Of a DNA stretch of 64,000 nt, positions 42,880 through 53,199 are shown in pieces; within the stretch, counting starts at the first letter, position 1; each line of letters begins with the position of its first letter. Under the pieces are notes generated by a model. It saw nothing but the letters and a program-made list of their open reading frames with translations, was not told the origin of the DNA and searched no databases. Origin of the DNA: Dichetophora obliterata (Eukaryota; Arthropoda; Insecta; Diptera; Sciomyzidae); the NCBI GenBank assembly GCA_963920525.1, contig OY986436.1, positions 96,165,842 to 96,229,841 on the forward strand, read 5' to 3'. A program made the position numbers and the translations under genes.

Positions 42880-43760
42880 TAAATCTAAGATAAAGTAAAA
42901 CTTATATAAGTTAAAACTTATGCAAATGAAACCTAATATAAAACAAAACGAATACAAATTAAAACTAATATAATGTAAAACTTAAAAAAATAACTTTTAA
43001 TTTATATAAATCAAACCTAATATAAAACAAAACGAATACAAATTAAAACTAATATAAATTTAAATTTATGGAAATCAAAACTAATATAAAACAAAACGAA
43101 TACAAATTAAAACTAATATAAATGAAAACTTATATAAATCAAACCTAATATAAAACAAAACGAATACAAATTAAAACTAATATAAATGAAAATTTATATA
43201 AATCAAACCTAATATAAAACAAAACGAATACAAATTAAAACTAATATAAATTTAAATTTATATAAATCAAACCTAATATAAAACAAAACGTATACAAGTT
43301 AAAACTAATATAACACTAATATAAATTTAAATTTATATAGATCAAACCTAATATAAAACAAAACGAATAGAAATTAAAACTAATATAAATTTAAATTTAT
43401 GGAAATCAAACCTAATATAAAACAAAACGAAAACAAATTAAAACTTATATTACGTAGAACTAATATAAATTTAAATTTATACCAATCAAACCTAATATAA
43501 ATCAAAACTAATGCAAACTAAAACTAATACGAACTAAAACTAATATAAATTAAAACGTATATTACTTCGAAATTAACATAAATCTAATATAAAACCTAAA
43601 ATAAAACCTAATTCAGAAATTAAAATTTAATTCTAAGTACAAAATAAAATTTACTTCGAAAATAAAGTAAATCTAATGCTAAAAACAAATTAAAATTTAA
43701 GTCTAAACTTAATATAGACCTAATTCGAAAACGAATTAGAATTTCAGTCTAAACTTGTTA
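42880..43760. repeat. AT-rich minisatellite, about 60-bp unit
   Basis: About ten tandem units with the order CCTAATATAAAACAAAACGA, ATACAAATTAAAACTAATAT, AAATTTAAATTTATATAAAT, CAAA run from about 42950 to 43560. They pass into shorter degenerate units (AACTAATATAAA, CTAAATTCGAAA) up to about 43760. C is almost absent outside the ACGAATAC motif. No coding sense. Confidence 0.85.
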
Positions 43761-43888
43761 TAGATCTTTGGTTGGCCTAAATCAAATATACTTAGTGTTT
43801 TCTTATTCGCAAATGTTATTATATTAAGCTTACATTTTTTTCTTATAATAAAACATTAAAATCTGTACAATACAAAAAGCAAAATAAT

Positions 43889-43892
43889 GAGT
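43889..43892. repeat. Target duplication GAGT, left of Gypsy-B
   Basis: GAGT precedes the TG of the left LTR and recurs at 54190-54193 after the CA of the right LTR. Confidence 0.8.
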
Positions 43893-45429
43893 TGTAAGGG
43901 GGTTTTGTTCAAAGGCTGAGTTATGCTCAGCGGTTCCAGGGTCAAACAAAAGACCCTCAAACTTTTGTCCAAAATAAATAAGAAGATTTGGTGATTTTAG
44001 TGCTCAGATCATATTTTCTGCTTTATTGTTAAATCAAGTCTTTCTTACAATACACAATATTTTAGGAATACGAACGATAAATATACAGTCGTGGGTGAGT
44101 CTGCCGACGCTGGTTCGATGATATTCGGTATTCGGTGAAGTTCGGTGATGTTCGGTGTTCGCTGAAGTTCGGAGATGTTCGGTGAGGTTCGGTGTTCGGT
44201 GATGTTCGGTGTGACAATGACTTCGGCAAGACCCGACTATGCTGCGTTACTTAATAGTTCGTATTGTTGTATACAATTTGTATAATAATATATATATCTT
44301 TACAAAATGTCTGTATATGGCATGAAGCGCCTTGGTATCCGTTTTAACAATAGTGTAATAACCACAAAAATACTAGAATTCCTCGAGACTCCCGATATGC
44401 CGAAGCAAACGTGATGAGTCACTAACTACTTAATAAGTAAATAATAAAAAAAGACGAGACTCCCGATATGCCGAAGCAAACGTGATGAGTCGCTAAATAA
44501 TTTAGAGAAAAAAATGAGACTCCCGATATGCCGAAGCAAACGTGATACGTCACTAACTACTTAATAAGTAAAAAAAAAACGATACTCCCGCTATGCCGAA
44601 GCAAACGTGATGAGTCGCTAAATAATTAAAAAAAACGAGACTCCCGATATGCCGAAGTAAACGTGATGCGTCGCTAAATACTTAATAAGTAATAAAAAAA
44701 AACGAGACTCCCGATATGCCGAAGCAAACGTGATGAGTCGCTAAATAAGTAAAAAAAGACGAGACTCCCGATATGCCGAAGCAAACGTGATGAGTCCCTA
44801 AATAATTAAAAAAAAAGACGAGACTCCCGATATGCCGAAGCAAACGTGATGAGTCACTAACTACTTAATAAGTAATAAAAAAAAGACGAGACTCCCGATA
44901 TGCCGAAGCAAACGTGATGAGTCACTAACTACTTAATAAGTAATAAAAAAAAGACGAGTCTCCCGATATGCCGAAGCAAACGTGATGAGTCGCTAAATAC
45001 TTAATAAGTAATAAAAAAAAGACGAGACTCCCGATATGCCGAAGCAAACGTGATGAGTCACTAACTACTTAGTATAATACTTAAAAAAAACTAAATTTAT
45101 TAATACGAGCCACCTTGCGATAGCTCGTTTTGAAACAACGAACTTGTTCTCGTTTTCAACAAGTAAGCGACGGAACAACTACGCTCTCGAGCCGTGCCGA
45201 AGTCTGTCACAACGCGCTCTATTTATCCATATGCTGCCATTAACCTTCTGGGAATTATAGCGTTGCGTGTGGTTTATGTAGACTCGGCTGTTGGCTACGT
45301 TAAATGTGCTGGCTGTATGTGTGCGTGTGTGTGTAGGTATGGCTGTTGGTTGAGTTAAGCGCACAGTGGTGTAGTAAGGCAGTGGCGTAGTGTGCGGGGT
45401 GCAAACTTGTAACGGGAATCCCCGTTACA
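43893..45429 (-). repeat. Gypsy-B 3' LTR
   Basis: 1537 bp, TGTAAGGGGG...CCGTTACA. It contains a GTTCGGTGA-type short repeat at 44120-44212 and a tandem array of 11 units at about 44380-45070. The terminal part near 45380-45429 includes an inverted motif TAACGGGAATCCCCGTTA. Confidence 0.92.
44380..45070. repeat. LTR tandem array, 11 copies of about 60 bp
   Basis: Each unit has GAGACTCCCGATATGCCGAA, GCAAACGTGATGAGTC, then either ACTAACTACTTAATAAGTA or GCTAAATAAT with a variable A-run. GACTC and GAGTC bracket the conserved core. Many units contain ATGAGTCA, a perfect AP-1/bZIP-type site; others have ATGAGTCG. The array sits in the LTR, where enhancers usually lie. Confidence 0.9.
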
Positions 45430-45445
45430 ACTCCCCCCCACTTTG
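45430..45445 (-). promoter_or_regulatory. Gypsy-B polypurine tract
   Basis: On the minus strand AAAGTGGGGGGGAGT directly abuts the start of the 3' LTR. This is the expected position of the plus-strand primer left after RNase H digestion. Confidence 0.85.
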
Positions 45446-45645
45446 GAGAGTGATTTGTCACTAATAAAGAAAACGGAAACAAAAGGAAAAGAAAAGAGGA
45501 AAATAAATATGCATTAGTAAATAATAAAAACAAATTAAGATAATGCGTGGGCGACTTTAGGTCCTAAGACCCGCACTACCGAAATCGGTAAAATTCACCT
45601 GACCATGTATGGTTCGGCTCAGCCCAAAGTATATATATATTTTTT
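45446..45645. other. Gypsy-B 3' untranslated segment
   Basis: Between the polypurine tract and the last frame. AT-rich, no coding signal recognised. Confidence 0.5.
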
Positions 45646-46435
45646 TTATTTTTTTTTTACATGTTTTAATTTTAATTTAGATTGAGAGAAGGAAAAAACT
45701 AGAGTAAGTGATAAAAATAATAAAATTGACTTCATGGTTTTAATGGATTTTTTTAATAATATTGTTAGTCCTCCATTGGTATAATTTTTGTAACCCCGGC
45801 AGCATAGTCGAGCCCTTCCGTCCGTCATCCTGGTTACCATTACTCTTGGTCTGCCTTTAGGGTGGACCGCCCAGCGCCGACAGTTTGAACCCGGTGTTGG
45901 TTTCTTAACCTTGATGCCCTGGAAGAGGCTGTCCTCGCATGAAGGTGTCGGTGTGTTGGTGCCTGTTACACTTATACTTAAGAGGGGTGCGAGTGGTTTG
46001 GGAGTACCCGATGTATTGATGATGGTGCTCTCCAGCTCTGGCATACTAGTTCCAGTCGAAGTTTTGGTTGCTGAGACTTTGGTTACGATGGCTTTGGTTG
46101 CAACGGTGGTCGTATTTTGTTGTGGGGTGGGTGCCTGCAGAGGTATTAATGGTGGTGGTGATGATGGCGTGACGTTCGTGCCGGCCCCAGGCCCTGGCGC
46201 ATCAGAGCTTCCGGCTGGGCGACAGGGTGGTGGGAAGGCTGGAGCGCGAACATTCGAGCGCACTGTTCGAGGCCCAAAGGTTAATTTCGGCAGCAGGGTG
46301 ACCGATTCAATAATGACCTTTTCGCGTACCTATCGCTTGGCCTCGGGTGGTGGTTGGCACGGTGCGACCCTTGTGGGCATCGATGTTCGGCGTAGGTGTT
46401 CAGCTACTTTCCCTGGGGGTATCGGCTTAGTATAG
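45646..46435 (-). CDS. Gypsy-B C-terminal frame after integrase
   Basis: A minus-strand frame (205 codons in its open part, 46263-45646) is Pro/Thr/Ser-rich at first (PPPLIPLQAPTPQQNTTTVA) and ends with a basic segment (RRWAVHPKGRPRVMVTRMTD, then LCCRGYKNYTNGG). The upstream 46264-46435 portion has stops. It may be a decayed C-terminal extension of pol or an extra downstream gene. I see no signal peptide plus furin-type envelope layout. The function is not known. Confidence 0.45.
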
Positions 46436-47197
46436 CTATATATAAGGTATAGCTTTCAAATCTTTTATGCGTACTCGGAGCGGTTTATCGGTGAGGTTGT
46501 ATGGCTCTTCTAATTCAACGATGTTTTGGGCGGTAAAACGCTTGACCCAGTATGGACCTAGGTATTTTGGCGCCAGCTTTTGAGCGAAAGAGTCCAATTT
46601 TGATGACAAAGGGTGATCTCTTCTTAATACCAGGTCGTTGATTTTTGGTTTCCAGGGGCGCCTGCGTAAATTATAGTATCTTTGTTGGCGCCGGGTAGCC
46701 TGCGTTTGGTGCTCTTTGACTCTGGCCCAGAGTTCTTCCAGCGCTCTCTGAGCTTTTGGTACTTCAGTTGGGGTCGTCGCTTCCCTGCGCAGCTGATTTG
46801 GGATCGTCAGTGGTCGCCCGAAGTTGAGTTCTGCCGCTGAAATTTTTGTTGACTCATGGTGGGCGGTGTTGATGGCGAAGGCGATCTCGCAGTCGTGCTC
46901 GTCCCACTTTCGGTGATTACCTTCGGTTTGTTGTGCAATCATCGTTGTTACCACTCTATTCGTGCGCTCGGTAGGATTTTCCTGCGGTGAATAAGGCGCT
47001 GTGAATTGGTGTTGGATTCCGTGGTGGTGCAAGTACGTTTTTAACTCGTTGCTGACGAAGTGTCTTCCGTTGTCAGACAAAAAGGCTTTCGGGCAGCCGA
47101 ATTGATAGATTATGCGTTCTTTTAGAGCTCGTATAACGCTGTGGGAGGTAGCGCGGTGGACCGGGACTAATTCTACCCATTTGCTGAACTTGTCTAC
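46436..47197 (-). pseudogene. Gypsy-B integrase, core and C-terminus
   Basis: To the left of the mariner, minus strand: IVDKFSKWVELVPVHRATSH with the first catalytic Asp (47190 region), then a frame change. The 214-codon frame 47080-46436 carries SDNGRHFVSNELKTYL (second Asp), FTAPYSPQENPTERTNRVVT (catalytic Glu) and ARVKEHQTQATRRQQRYYNL. The GPY/F-type module (KYLGPYWVKRFTAQNIVELE) ends IKDLKAIPYI. The catalytic triad is present, but the gene is split by the frameshift near 47080 and the mariner at 47200. The segment right of the mariner (48489-48665) is the upstream zinc-finger/core junction. Confidence 0.85.
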
Positions 47198-48488
47198 TAT
47201 TGGGGGTTGGAATTAATTTTAAAGGTTTTTTTTCGGTTTTTGAGCATTTATTTAGAAACAACGGTACAATGTATATTATTCAAAGTATTTTCCATCGTTA
47301 GCTACAACATTTTCCCATCTTTCTGGCAGCATATGGATTCCGCGCCGGAAGAACGATTCGTCTTTTGAGGCAATCCACGAATCGACCCATTTTTTGGTAT
47401 CCTCGTAAGAAGTGAAGCGCTGCTCAGCCAAGCCATGCGTCATCGATCTGAATAGGTGGTAGTCGGAAGGGGCTATGTCTGGGCTATAAGGCGGGTGGGG
47501 TAGCACATCCCAATTCAGCGCCTCCAACGTTTCCTTGACGGTTCTTGCAACATGTGGCCGTGCGTTGTCATGTTGAAAAACCACTTTGTCGTGTCTTTTG
47601 GCATATTCCGGCCGTTTAACCTTTAATGCTCGGCTCAATTGCATCAATTGTTGTTGGTAGCGTTCCCCAGTGATGGTTTCGTTAGGTTTTAGCAGCTCAT
47701 AGTACACGACACCCTTCTGATCCCACCAAATACACAGCATAAGCTTGACGCCATGAATATTCGGCTTGGACCTCGATGTTGATGCATGGCCGGGTGGTCC
47801 CCACGATTTTTTTCGCTTAGGATTATCGTAATGGATCCACTTTTCATCGCCAGTGACAATACGATGCAAAAAACTCTTCCTTTTATGCCGTTGAAGCAGT
47901 TGTTCGCACATGCAAAATCGCCGTTCAACGTCTCTCGGCTTCAACTGGTACGGCACCCAATTTCCTTGCTTTTGAATCATTCCCATGGCCTTCAAGCGTT
48001 TGCCGACCGTTGATAAGTCGACTCCCAATGATTCTAACAATTCTTGAAGGGTTTGACACGGGTCTTCATCGAGCAAAGCCTCCAATTCCTCATCTTCAAA
48101 CTTTTTCGGCTGGCCCGGACGCTCTTTGTCTTCCGTATCAAAATCACCACTTTTAAACCGACGGAACCAGTACTCACAAGTAGAAATCGATGGAGCATAG
48201 TCCTCGTAAGCCTCAGTAAGCGTGCGTTGTGCTTCAACCGCTTTTTTCTTCAAATGGAAGCACAAAAGTAAACCTTCCCGCAAATTGCGTTTTGTTGGAA
48301 CGAAAGTCGACATGTTCACAGAGAAAAAAATATATGTTGTTTACACTTCAGTGGAATGACACATACTGAAAAATGAAGCTTACACAATGTGTTTTGAAAT
48401 GAATATAGTCACAGGTGTGCCCGATGCGATCTATTGATAGTTACGCCATCTCTTAGAAAACCTTTAAAACTAATTCCAACCCCCAATA
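47198..48488 (-). mobile_element. Mariner transposon, full length (mellifera-type)
   Basis: 1287 bp (47200-48486) with TA on both sides (47198-47199, 48487-48488). Terminal repeats TTGGGGGTTGGAATTAATTT and (inverted) TTGGGGGTTGGAATTAGTTT extend about 27 bp with one or two mismatches. It interrupts the Gypsy-B integrase gene. Compared with the deleted copy at 26036-27165 it differs by few bases, so the family moved recently. Confidence 0.95.
47276..48319 (-). CDS. Mariner transposase, intact frame
   Basis: An uninterrupted 347-codon frame, the normal length for mariner (about 345). The N-terminal paired helix-turn-helix DNA-binding region has AYEDYAPSISTCEYWFRRFK and EELLDEDP-like linker (ALLDEDPCQTLQELLESLGV), then KRLKAMGMIQKQGNWVPYQL. 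The DD34D catalytic residues are in IVTGDEKWIHYDNPKRKKSW, VVFQHDNARPHVARTVKETL and HPPYSPDIAPSDYHLFRSMT. The C-terminus is MLPERWENVVANDGKYFE. The sequence style fits the mellifera subfamily. It cuts and pastes the element into TA sites. All key residues are visible and no lesion is seen, so activity is possible though untested. Confidence 0.93.
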   Translation of the reverse strand: MNMSTFVPTKRNLREGLLLCFHLKKKAVEAQRTLTEAYEDYAPSISTCEYWFRRFKSGDFDTEDKERPGQPKKFEDEELEALLDEDPCQTLQELLESLGVDLSTVGKRLKAMGMIQKQGNWVPYQLKPRDVERRFCMCEQLLQRHKRKSFLHRIVTGDEKWIHYDNPKRKKSWGPPGHASTSRSKPNIHGVKLMLCIWWDQKGVVYYELLKPNETITGERYQQQLMQLSRALKVKRPEYAKRHDKVVFQHDNARPHVARTVKETLEALNWDVLPHPPYSPDIAPSDYHLFRSMTHGLAEQRFTSYEDTKKWVDSWIASKDESFFRRGIHMLPERWENVVANDGKYFE

Positions 48489-49985
48489 GAACAAGCAGTG
48501 CAGTATGGCCTTGTGTTGATCTTGGTAGTGGTCCGATGAAATCGCCGCATACTATTTCCCATGGCTGTGTACATTGCATAGTGGCCATATAACCTGGCGG
48601 GCGATATCACGGTACATGCTAGGCCAATAGTAGTTAGCTTGGGCTCGGTGTAGTGTTTTCGTTCTTCCTAGATGGCCAGCGGCGATGGGGTGGTCGTGAG
48701 GGGGTTTCGGCGAGGAATATGTCGGTAGAGCCGGTCTTCAATTATCTGGTAATCTGGGTGCCGGGAAGCTTGTTGCTTGGTTTTGTTTAATTGTTGTTTG
48801 TACCAGTCGGTGGTCTTCGTTGAGCTTGAACAGAGCGGTTCGTTTTCATCGTGAGGGAGTGGGTTGCGTGATAGGGCATCTGCTACGACGTTCAAGCTGC
48901 CTCGTCGGTACTCAATAGTGAAGTTATACTGCTGTAATTCTAATGCCCAACGGGCAAGTCGGCCGGAGGGGTTTTTCAGCGAATGCAACCATTTCAGCGA
49001 GTGGTGGTCGGTAATTACCGTGAAGTGATAGCCTTCTAGATATAATCGTAATTTGCGAATTCCCCAGAGTATAGCAAGGCATTCTTGTTCGGTAGCGGAG
49101 TATTTTTTTTCGAGATTGGTTAGAGTTCGGCTCGCGTAAGCAATAACTCTTTCTTGATCGTCTTTTCGCCGAAAAAGCACTGCGCCTAACCCTTCTCCGC
49201 TGGCGTCGGTCTGTAGTATAAATGGCTGTTCGAAGTCTGGGCAGCATAACACGGGTGCTTGTGACAGCTGGTCTTTTAATTGTTTAAATGCAGTCTCTTG
49301 TTCCTGTTGCCATTCCCATTTAACGTTTTTCTTCAGCAAGAGTGTAAGGGGTGCCGCTAGTGTCGAAAAATTTGGCACAAACCCCCTTTACCATGACGCG
49401 ATTCCTAATATTCTCCGTAATTCTTTAATATTACGTGGAGGGGCCATTTCCTGCAGGGCAGCAACCTTGGCCGGGTCGGTATGAATGCCTTCCGAGCTTA
49501 CAATATGGCCGAGTTAGTGGATGCGGGTTCGGACGAAGTCACATTTCTCGAAGTTGATTTGCATATTTGCTTCAAATAATTTACTGAATACGAGGTTCAA
49601 GTTTTCCATGTGGTCGTCAAATGATGTGCCTAGGACGATGATATCATCGAGGTACGCGAATACCTTCGGGTGGAGTTCGGGTCCGATGATGCTGTCGAGT
49701 GCCCGCTGGAATGTGGTAGGCGCCGAATGTAAGCCAAAGGGCATGACTTTCCACTGAAAAAGGCCTCGGCCCGGGACGGTGAACGCGGTGCACGCTCGTG
49801 ATTTCTGCTCTACTGGGATTTGCCAATATCCATTTTTCAAGTCTATTGAGGAAATATATTTTGCCTCTTTGAGTTGGTCTAGAATTGCGTTGATCTGGAG
49901 CAGCGGGTAAGCATCGGGCTCGGTTGCCGCATTCAACTGGCGATAGTCTATGCACATTCGCCACGAACCTTGCTTTTTCCGAACT
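48489..49985 (-). pseudogene. Gypsy-B reverse transcriptase, RNase H and integrase N-terminus
   Basis: The RT frame 49957-49514 has MCIDYRQLNAATEPDAYPLL, SSIDLKNGYWQIPVEQKSRA, FTVPGRGLFQWKVMPFGLHS and the catalytic FAYLDDIIVLG. A stop near 49514 is followed by LGHIVSSEGIHTDPAKVAAL, another stop near 49390, and the 236-codon frame 49378-48668. That frame holds the connection and RNase H (FILQTDASGEGLGAVLFRRK, SATEQECLAILWGIRKLRLY, TVITDHHSLKWLHS, RRGSLNVVADALSRNPL). The N-terminal edge has a stop near 49985 inside the SPYSSPVV region. 48489-48665 holds the start of integrase up to the mariner. RT and RNase H catalytic residues are kept; three stops and the mariner disrupt pol. Confidence 0.88.
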
Positions 49986-50061
49986 TAAACGACAGGGGAG
50001 CTATATGGGCTTTTTGACGCTTCGATGCGATCCATCGCGAGTAGCTTATCGAGTTCTTGAT

Positions 50062-50388
50062 TCAATATACTCTGCATAGCCGGGTTGCGGGGGTAGTACC
50101 GCTGCTTAATCGGTTGATTATGCCGAAGTATAATTGAATGTTGGGTGATGTTGCATGTTCCTGTGATAGTAGCGAATCGAATTGAATATTTTGTTCGATC
50201 AGGAACTGTTTGATACCATCGTCGACATATGATAATGTAGATCCGGTGTCAATCAAATCTTTTATGGATCGACCTTTGACTTTCACAGTGATATAGTAAC
50301 GGCCGTCGATTGCACTTTCTGTGGGGCCGGGGGTGGACGAGAGTGGGTTAAAACAGTGACAATCGCGGGATAAGGTATCGCCTTGCCC
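50062..50388 (-). CDS. Gypsy-B protease (in frame with gag)
   Basis: The minus strand continues in the gag frame beyond the stop at 50389: GQGDTLSRDCHCFNP (remains of the second zinc knuckle), then GRYYITVKVKGRSIKDLIDT followed by GSTLSYVD. LIDTGST is the aspartic protease active-site triad. Gag and protease thus share one frame, broken by a single stop inside the second knuckle. The protease would mature gag and pol. Confidence 0.8.
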   Translation of the reverse strand, partial: GQGDTLSRDCHCFNPLSSTPGPTESAIDGRYYITVKVKGRSIKDLIDTGSTLSYVDDGIKQFLIEQNIQFDSLLSQEHATSPNIQLYFGIINRLSSGTTPATRLCRVY

Positions 50389-51462
50389 TCACCGTGAACA
50401 AAATTTTCGTGCTCGACTTCGGTAATGATAGCGCCGGTGTCCCCGTTTTTTACACCTCCAGCAGTGGGTGTTTGTGTCGTATGGCGTTGTTTCTCGTAGG
50501 CAGTGAGTGGCTGTTCGACCCCCTCTCGCTTCGTCCCGCTTTAGTACCTCGTATTCTTCGGTGAGGTCCATTAGCTCGTCGAGCGTATTAAAATCACTTC
50601 GTCTGGCGTAGAGCTTGTATTCGACTCGTAGCCCGTCGTAAATCCGATCCGTGTGGTCTAGCATTTTAAGCCGAGGATGTTGGCGTATGAGGGTTTGCAT
50701 ACATAATATGTAGTCTTTTGCCTTTTCTCTTTGCATCTGTTTACGATGATAAATCGCTTCTTCCAGGTGACTCAAGAATCGCTTCGGCAGAAAAAACCTT
50801 TCGGCTTCTGCACGAAACGTGGCCCATGTGGTGATTGTTGGTCGTTTAACACGATACCACTGTAGAGCCCTACCCTGCAGTACCTCCAGTAATGTGGGTA
50901 ACAATTTATCGCGGTCCAAGTGGTAGCATTCGGCTAGCTCCTCAATTCGCTCGATGAATTCAAACAGGTTTTCGCCACCCTCGTAGTGGATGTTCCATCG
51001 ACGTACTGTGTTTATTACTTCGGTGTCCGAACTCTGGTGGTGACTAACTCGTTGGTACTCAGGTACCAAAAGTGTTGTTGACTGCATATGGGTGTTGTCG
51101 CTTCCGGTTGTTATTGTGGCTGTGTCGTTGCAGATCAGCACTTTTTCTTCTGCTTCAACTTCGGCTTCCAGTGCTCGAAATATATTTTCGGTTGATGCTC
51201 TACTTCGTTTGGTTTTAACGAAGTGGCTTAATTGCCTTCGTAAATCCTCTACAGTGCAGCCATCAATTGGTAACCCGATCTTATGGCACTCGTTAATGAG
51301 CCGCTCCTTCTTAAGTAAATATATCCAGCCGAGTGAGTCCGATGTTAAATGTTTGTCCATATTATTATTTTTATTGTGTATTGCACCTGCTTCGTCGTCG
51401 TTGGTGGGTGCGTTCGGTTTTCCACTGCCGTCTTTGGAAGCAGGTCCCTGCTCGGGCGCCAT
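50389..51462 (-). CDS. Gypsy-B gag
   Basis: I choose the ATG at 51462-51460, reading MAPEQGP; the longer upstream frame runs into the LTR and MITE. Landmarks: a Ser/Asn-rich N-terminus, LKKERLINECHKIGLPIDGC (about residue 50), the capsid-like region NIHYEGGENLFEFIERIEEL, LPTLLEVLQGRALQWYRVKR and FRAEAERFFLPKRFLSHLEE. A zinc knuckle CWRCKKRGHRRYHYRS follows, with its last Cys position occupied by Tyr, then the start of a second knuckle and a stop at 50389. Gag forms the particle and binds genomic RNA. The start codon overlaps the primer-binding site. Confidence 0.82.
   Translation of the reverse strand: MAPEQGPASKDGSGKPNAPTNDDEAGAIHNKNNNMDKHLTSDSLGWIYLLKKERLINECHKIGLPIDGCTVEDLRRQLSHFVKTKRSRASTENIFRALEAEVEAEEKVLICNDTATITTGSDNTHMQSTTLLVPEYQRVSHHQSSDTEVINTVRRWNIHYEGGENLFEFIERIEELAECYHLDRDKLLPTLLEVLQGRALQWYRVKRPTITTWATFRAEAERFFLPKRFLSHLEEAIYHRKQMQREKAKDYILCMQTLIRQHPRLKMLDHTDRIYDGLRVEYKLYARRSDFNTLDELMDLTEEYEVLKRDEARGGRTATHCLRETTPYDTNTHCWRCKKRGHRRYHYRSRARKFCSR
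51443..51461 (-). promoter_or_regulatory. Gypsy-B primer-binding site (tRNA-Lys type)
   Basis: The minus strand reads TGGCGCCCGAGCAGGGACC two bases after the LTR end. It differs by one base from the well-known tRNA-Lys3-type site. The gag ATG is formed from the spacer A plus the first TG of this site. Confidence 0.88.
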
Positions 51463-51468
51463 TTGTAA

Positions 51469-51621
51469 GGTTGCCCGCAGAGTAAGCGCCGAAGCAGACA
51501 GGCAGGCAGACAGGCACAGAAAAACTATGTGAACAAGAGAGAAAAAAGTTATTTCTATCCCGTTTCTTCGCAGGGCCTGCCTGCCTGCCTGCCTGCTTCG
51601 GCGTTTACTATGCGGGCAGCC
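51469..51621. mobile_element. Tourist-like MITE with TAA duplication (MITE-T1)
   Basis: The ends GGTTGCCCGCAGAGTAAGCG and (inverted) GGCTGCCCGCATAGTAAACG are followed by CCGAAGCAGACAGGCAGGC-type repeats. TAA flanks both sides (51466-51468, 51622-51624), i.e. a TTA/TAA 3-bp duplication typical of PIF/Harbinger MITEs. It splits the last bases of the 5' LTR (TGTAA|GGGGG). It shares the internal motif CGTTTCTTCGCA with the MITE at 55602-55741. Confidence 0.85.
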
Positions 51622-52109
51622 TAAGGGGGTTTTGTTCAAAGGCTGAGGTATGCTCAGCGGTTCCAGGGTCAAACAAAAGACCCTCAAACTTTTGTCCAAA
51701 ATAAATAAGAAGACTTGGTGATTTTAGTGCTCAGATGATATTTTCTGCTTTATTGTTAAATCAAGTCTTTCTTACAATACACAATATTTTAGGAATACGA
51801 ACGATAAATATACAGTCGTGGGTGAGTCTGCCGACGCTGGTTCGATGATATTCGGTATTCGGTGAAGTTCGGTGATGTTCGGTGTTCGCTGAAGTTCGGA
51901 GATGTTCGGTGAGGTTCGGTGTTCGGTGATGTTCGGTGTGACAATGACTTCGGCAAGACCCGACTATGCTGCGTTACTTAATAGTTCGTATTATTGTATA
52001 CAATTTGTATAATAATATATATATCTTTACAAAATGTCTGTATATGGCATGAAGCGCCTTGGTATCCGTTTTAACAATAGTGTAATAACCACAAAAATAC
52101 TAGAATTCC

Positions 52110-53199
52110 TCGAGACTCCCGATATGCCGAAGCAAACGTGATGAGTCACTAACTACTTAATAAGTAAATAATAAAAAAAGACGAGACTCCCGATATGCCG
52201 AAGCAAACGTGATGAGTCGATAAATAATTTAGAGAAAAAAAATGAGACTCCCGATATGCCGAAGCAAACGTGATGCGTCACTAACTACTTAATAAGTAAA
52301 AAAAAAAACGAGACTCCCGATATGCCGAAGCACACGTGATGAATCGCTAAATAATTAAAAAAACGAGACTCCCGATATGCCGAAGCAAACGTGACGAGTC
52401 ACTAACTACTTAATAAGTAAATAAAAAAAAGACGAGACTCTCGATATGCCGAAGCAAACGTGATGAGTCGCTAAATAAGTAAAAAAAAGACGAGACTCCC
52501 GATATGCCGAAGCAAACGTGATGAGTCGCTAAATAAGTAAAAAAGACGAGACTCCCGATATGCCGAAGCAAACGTGATGAGTCGCTAAATAAGTAAAAGA
52601 ATAAAGACGAGACTCCCGATATGCCGAAGCAAACGTGATGAGTCACTAACTACTTAATAAGTAATAAAAAAAAAGACGAGACTCCCGATATGCCGAAGCA
52701 AACGTGATGAGTCACTAACTACTTAATAAGTAATAAAAAAAAGACGAGACTCCCGATATGCCGAAGCAAACGTGATGAGTCGCTAAATACTTAATAAGTA
52801 ATAAAAAAAAACGAGACTCCCGATATGCCGAAGCAAACGTGATGAGTCGCTAAATAAGTAAAAAAGACGAGACTCCCGATATGCCGAAGCAAACGCGATG
52901 AGTCGCTAAATACTTAATAAGTAATAAAAAAAAAGACGAGACTCCCGATATGCCGAAGCAAACGTGATGAGTCACTAACTACTTAATAAGTAATAAAAAA
53001 AAGACGAGACTCCCGATATGCCGAAGCAAACGTGATGAGTCACTAACTACTTAATAAGTAATAAAAAAAAGACGAGACTCCCGATATGCCGAAGCAAACG
53101 TGATGAGTCACTAACTACTTAATAAGTAATAAAAAAAAGACGAGACTCCCGATATGCCGAAGCAAACGTGATGAGTCACTAACTACTTAATAAGTATTA
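52110..53199. repeat. LTR tandem array in 5' LTR, first 17 copies
   Basis: Same roughly 60-bp unit as in the other LTR, counted by the recurring TCCCGATATGCCGAAG (or its variant TCTCGATATGCCG). Seventeen copies lie before the MITE and three more after it (53640-53840). Several adjacent units are nearly identical, consistent with recent expansion by slippage or unequal exchange. Confidence 0.9.

Noticed and set aside
45646..46263. Envelope gene of an errantivirus in Gypsy-B
   Set aside because: No signal peptide, cleavage site or transmembrane layout of an envelope; the Pro/Thr-rich and basic composition fits a pol extension or unknown frame better.
45911..46435. Plus-strand 174-codon frame opposite the Gypsy-B C-terminal frame
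   Set aside because: Gly/Val-rich translation without domain; the opposite strand fits the element's orientation.
51092..51532. Plus-strand 146-codon frame
   Set aside because: Antisense to Gypsy-B gag; no domain.
52410..52646. Minus-strand frame with repeated HHVCFGISGV
   Set aside because: It is simply the translation of the LTR tandem array, not a repeat protein gene.
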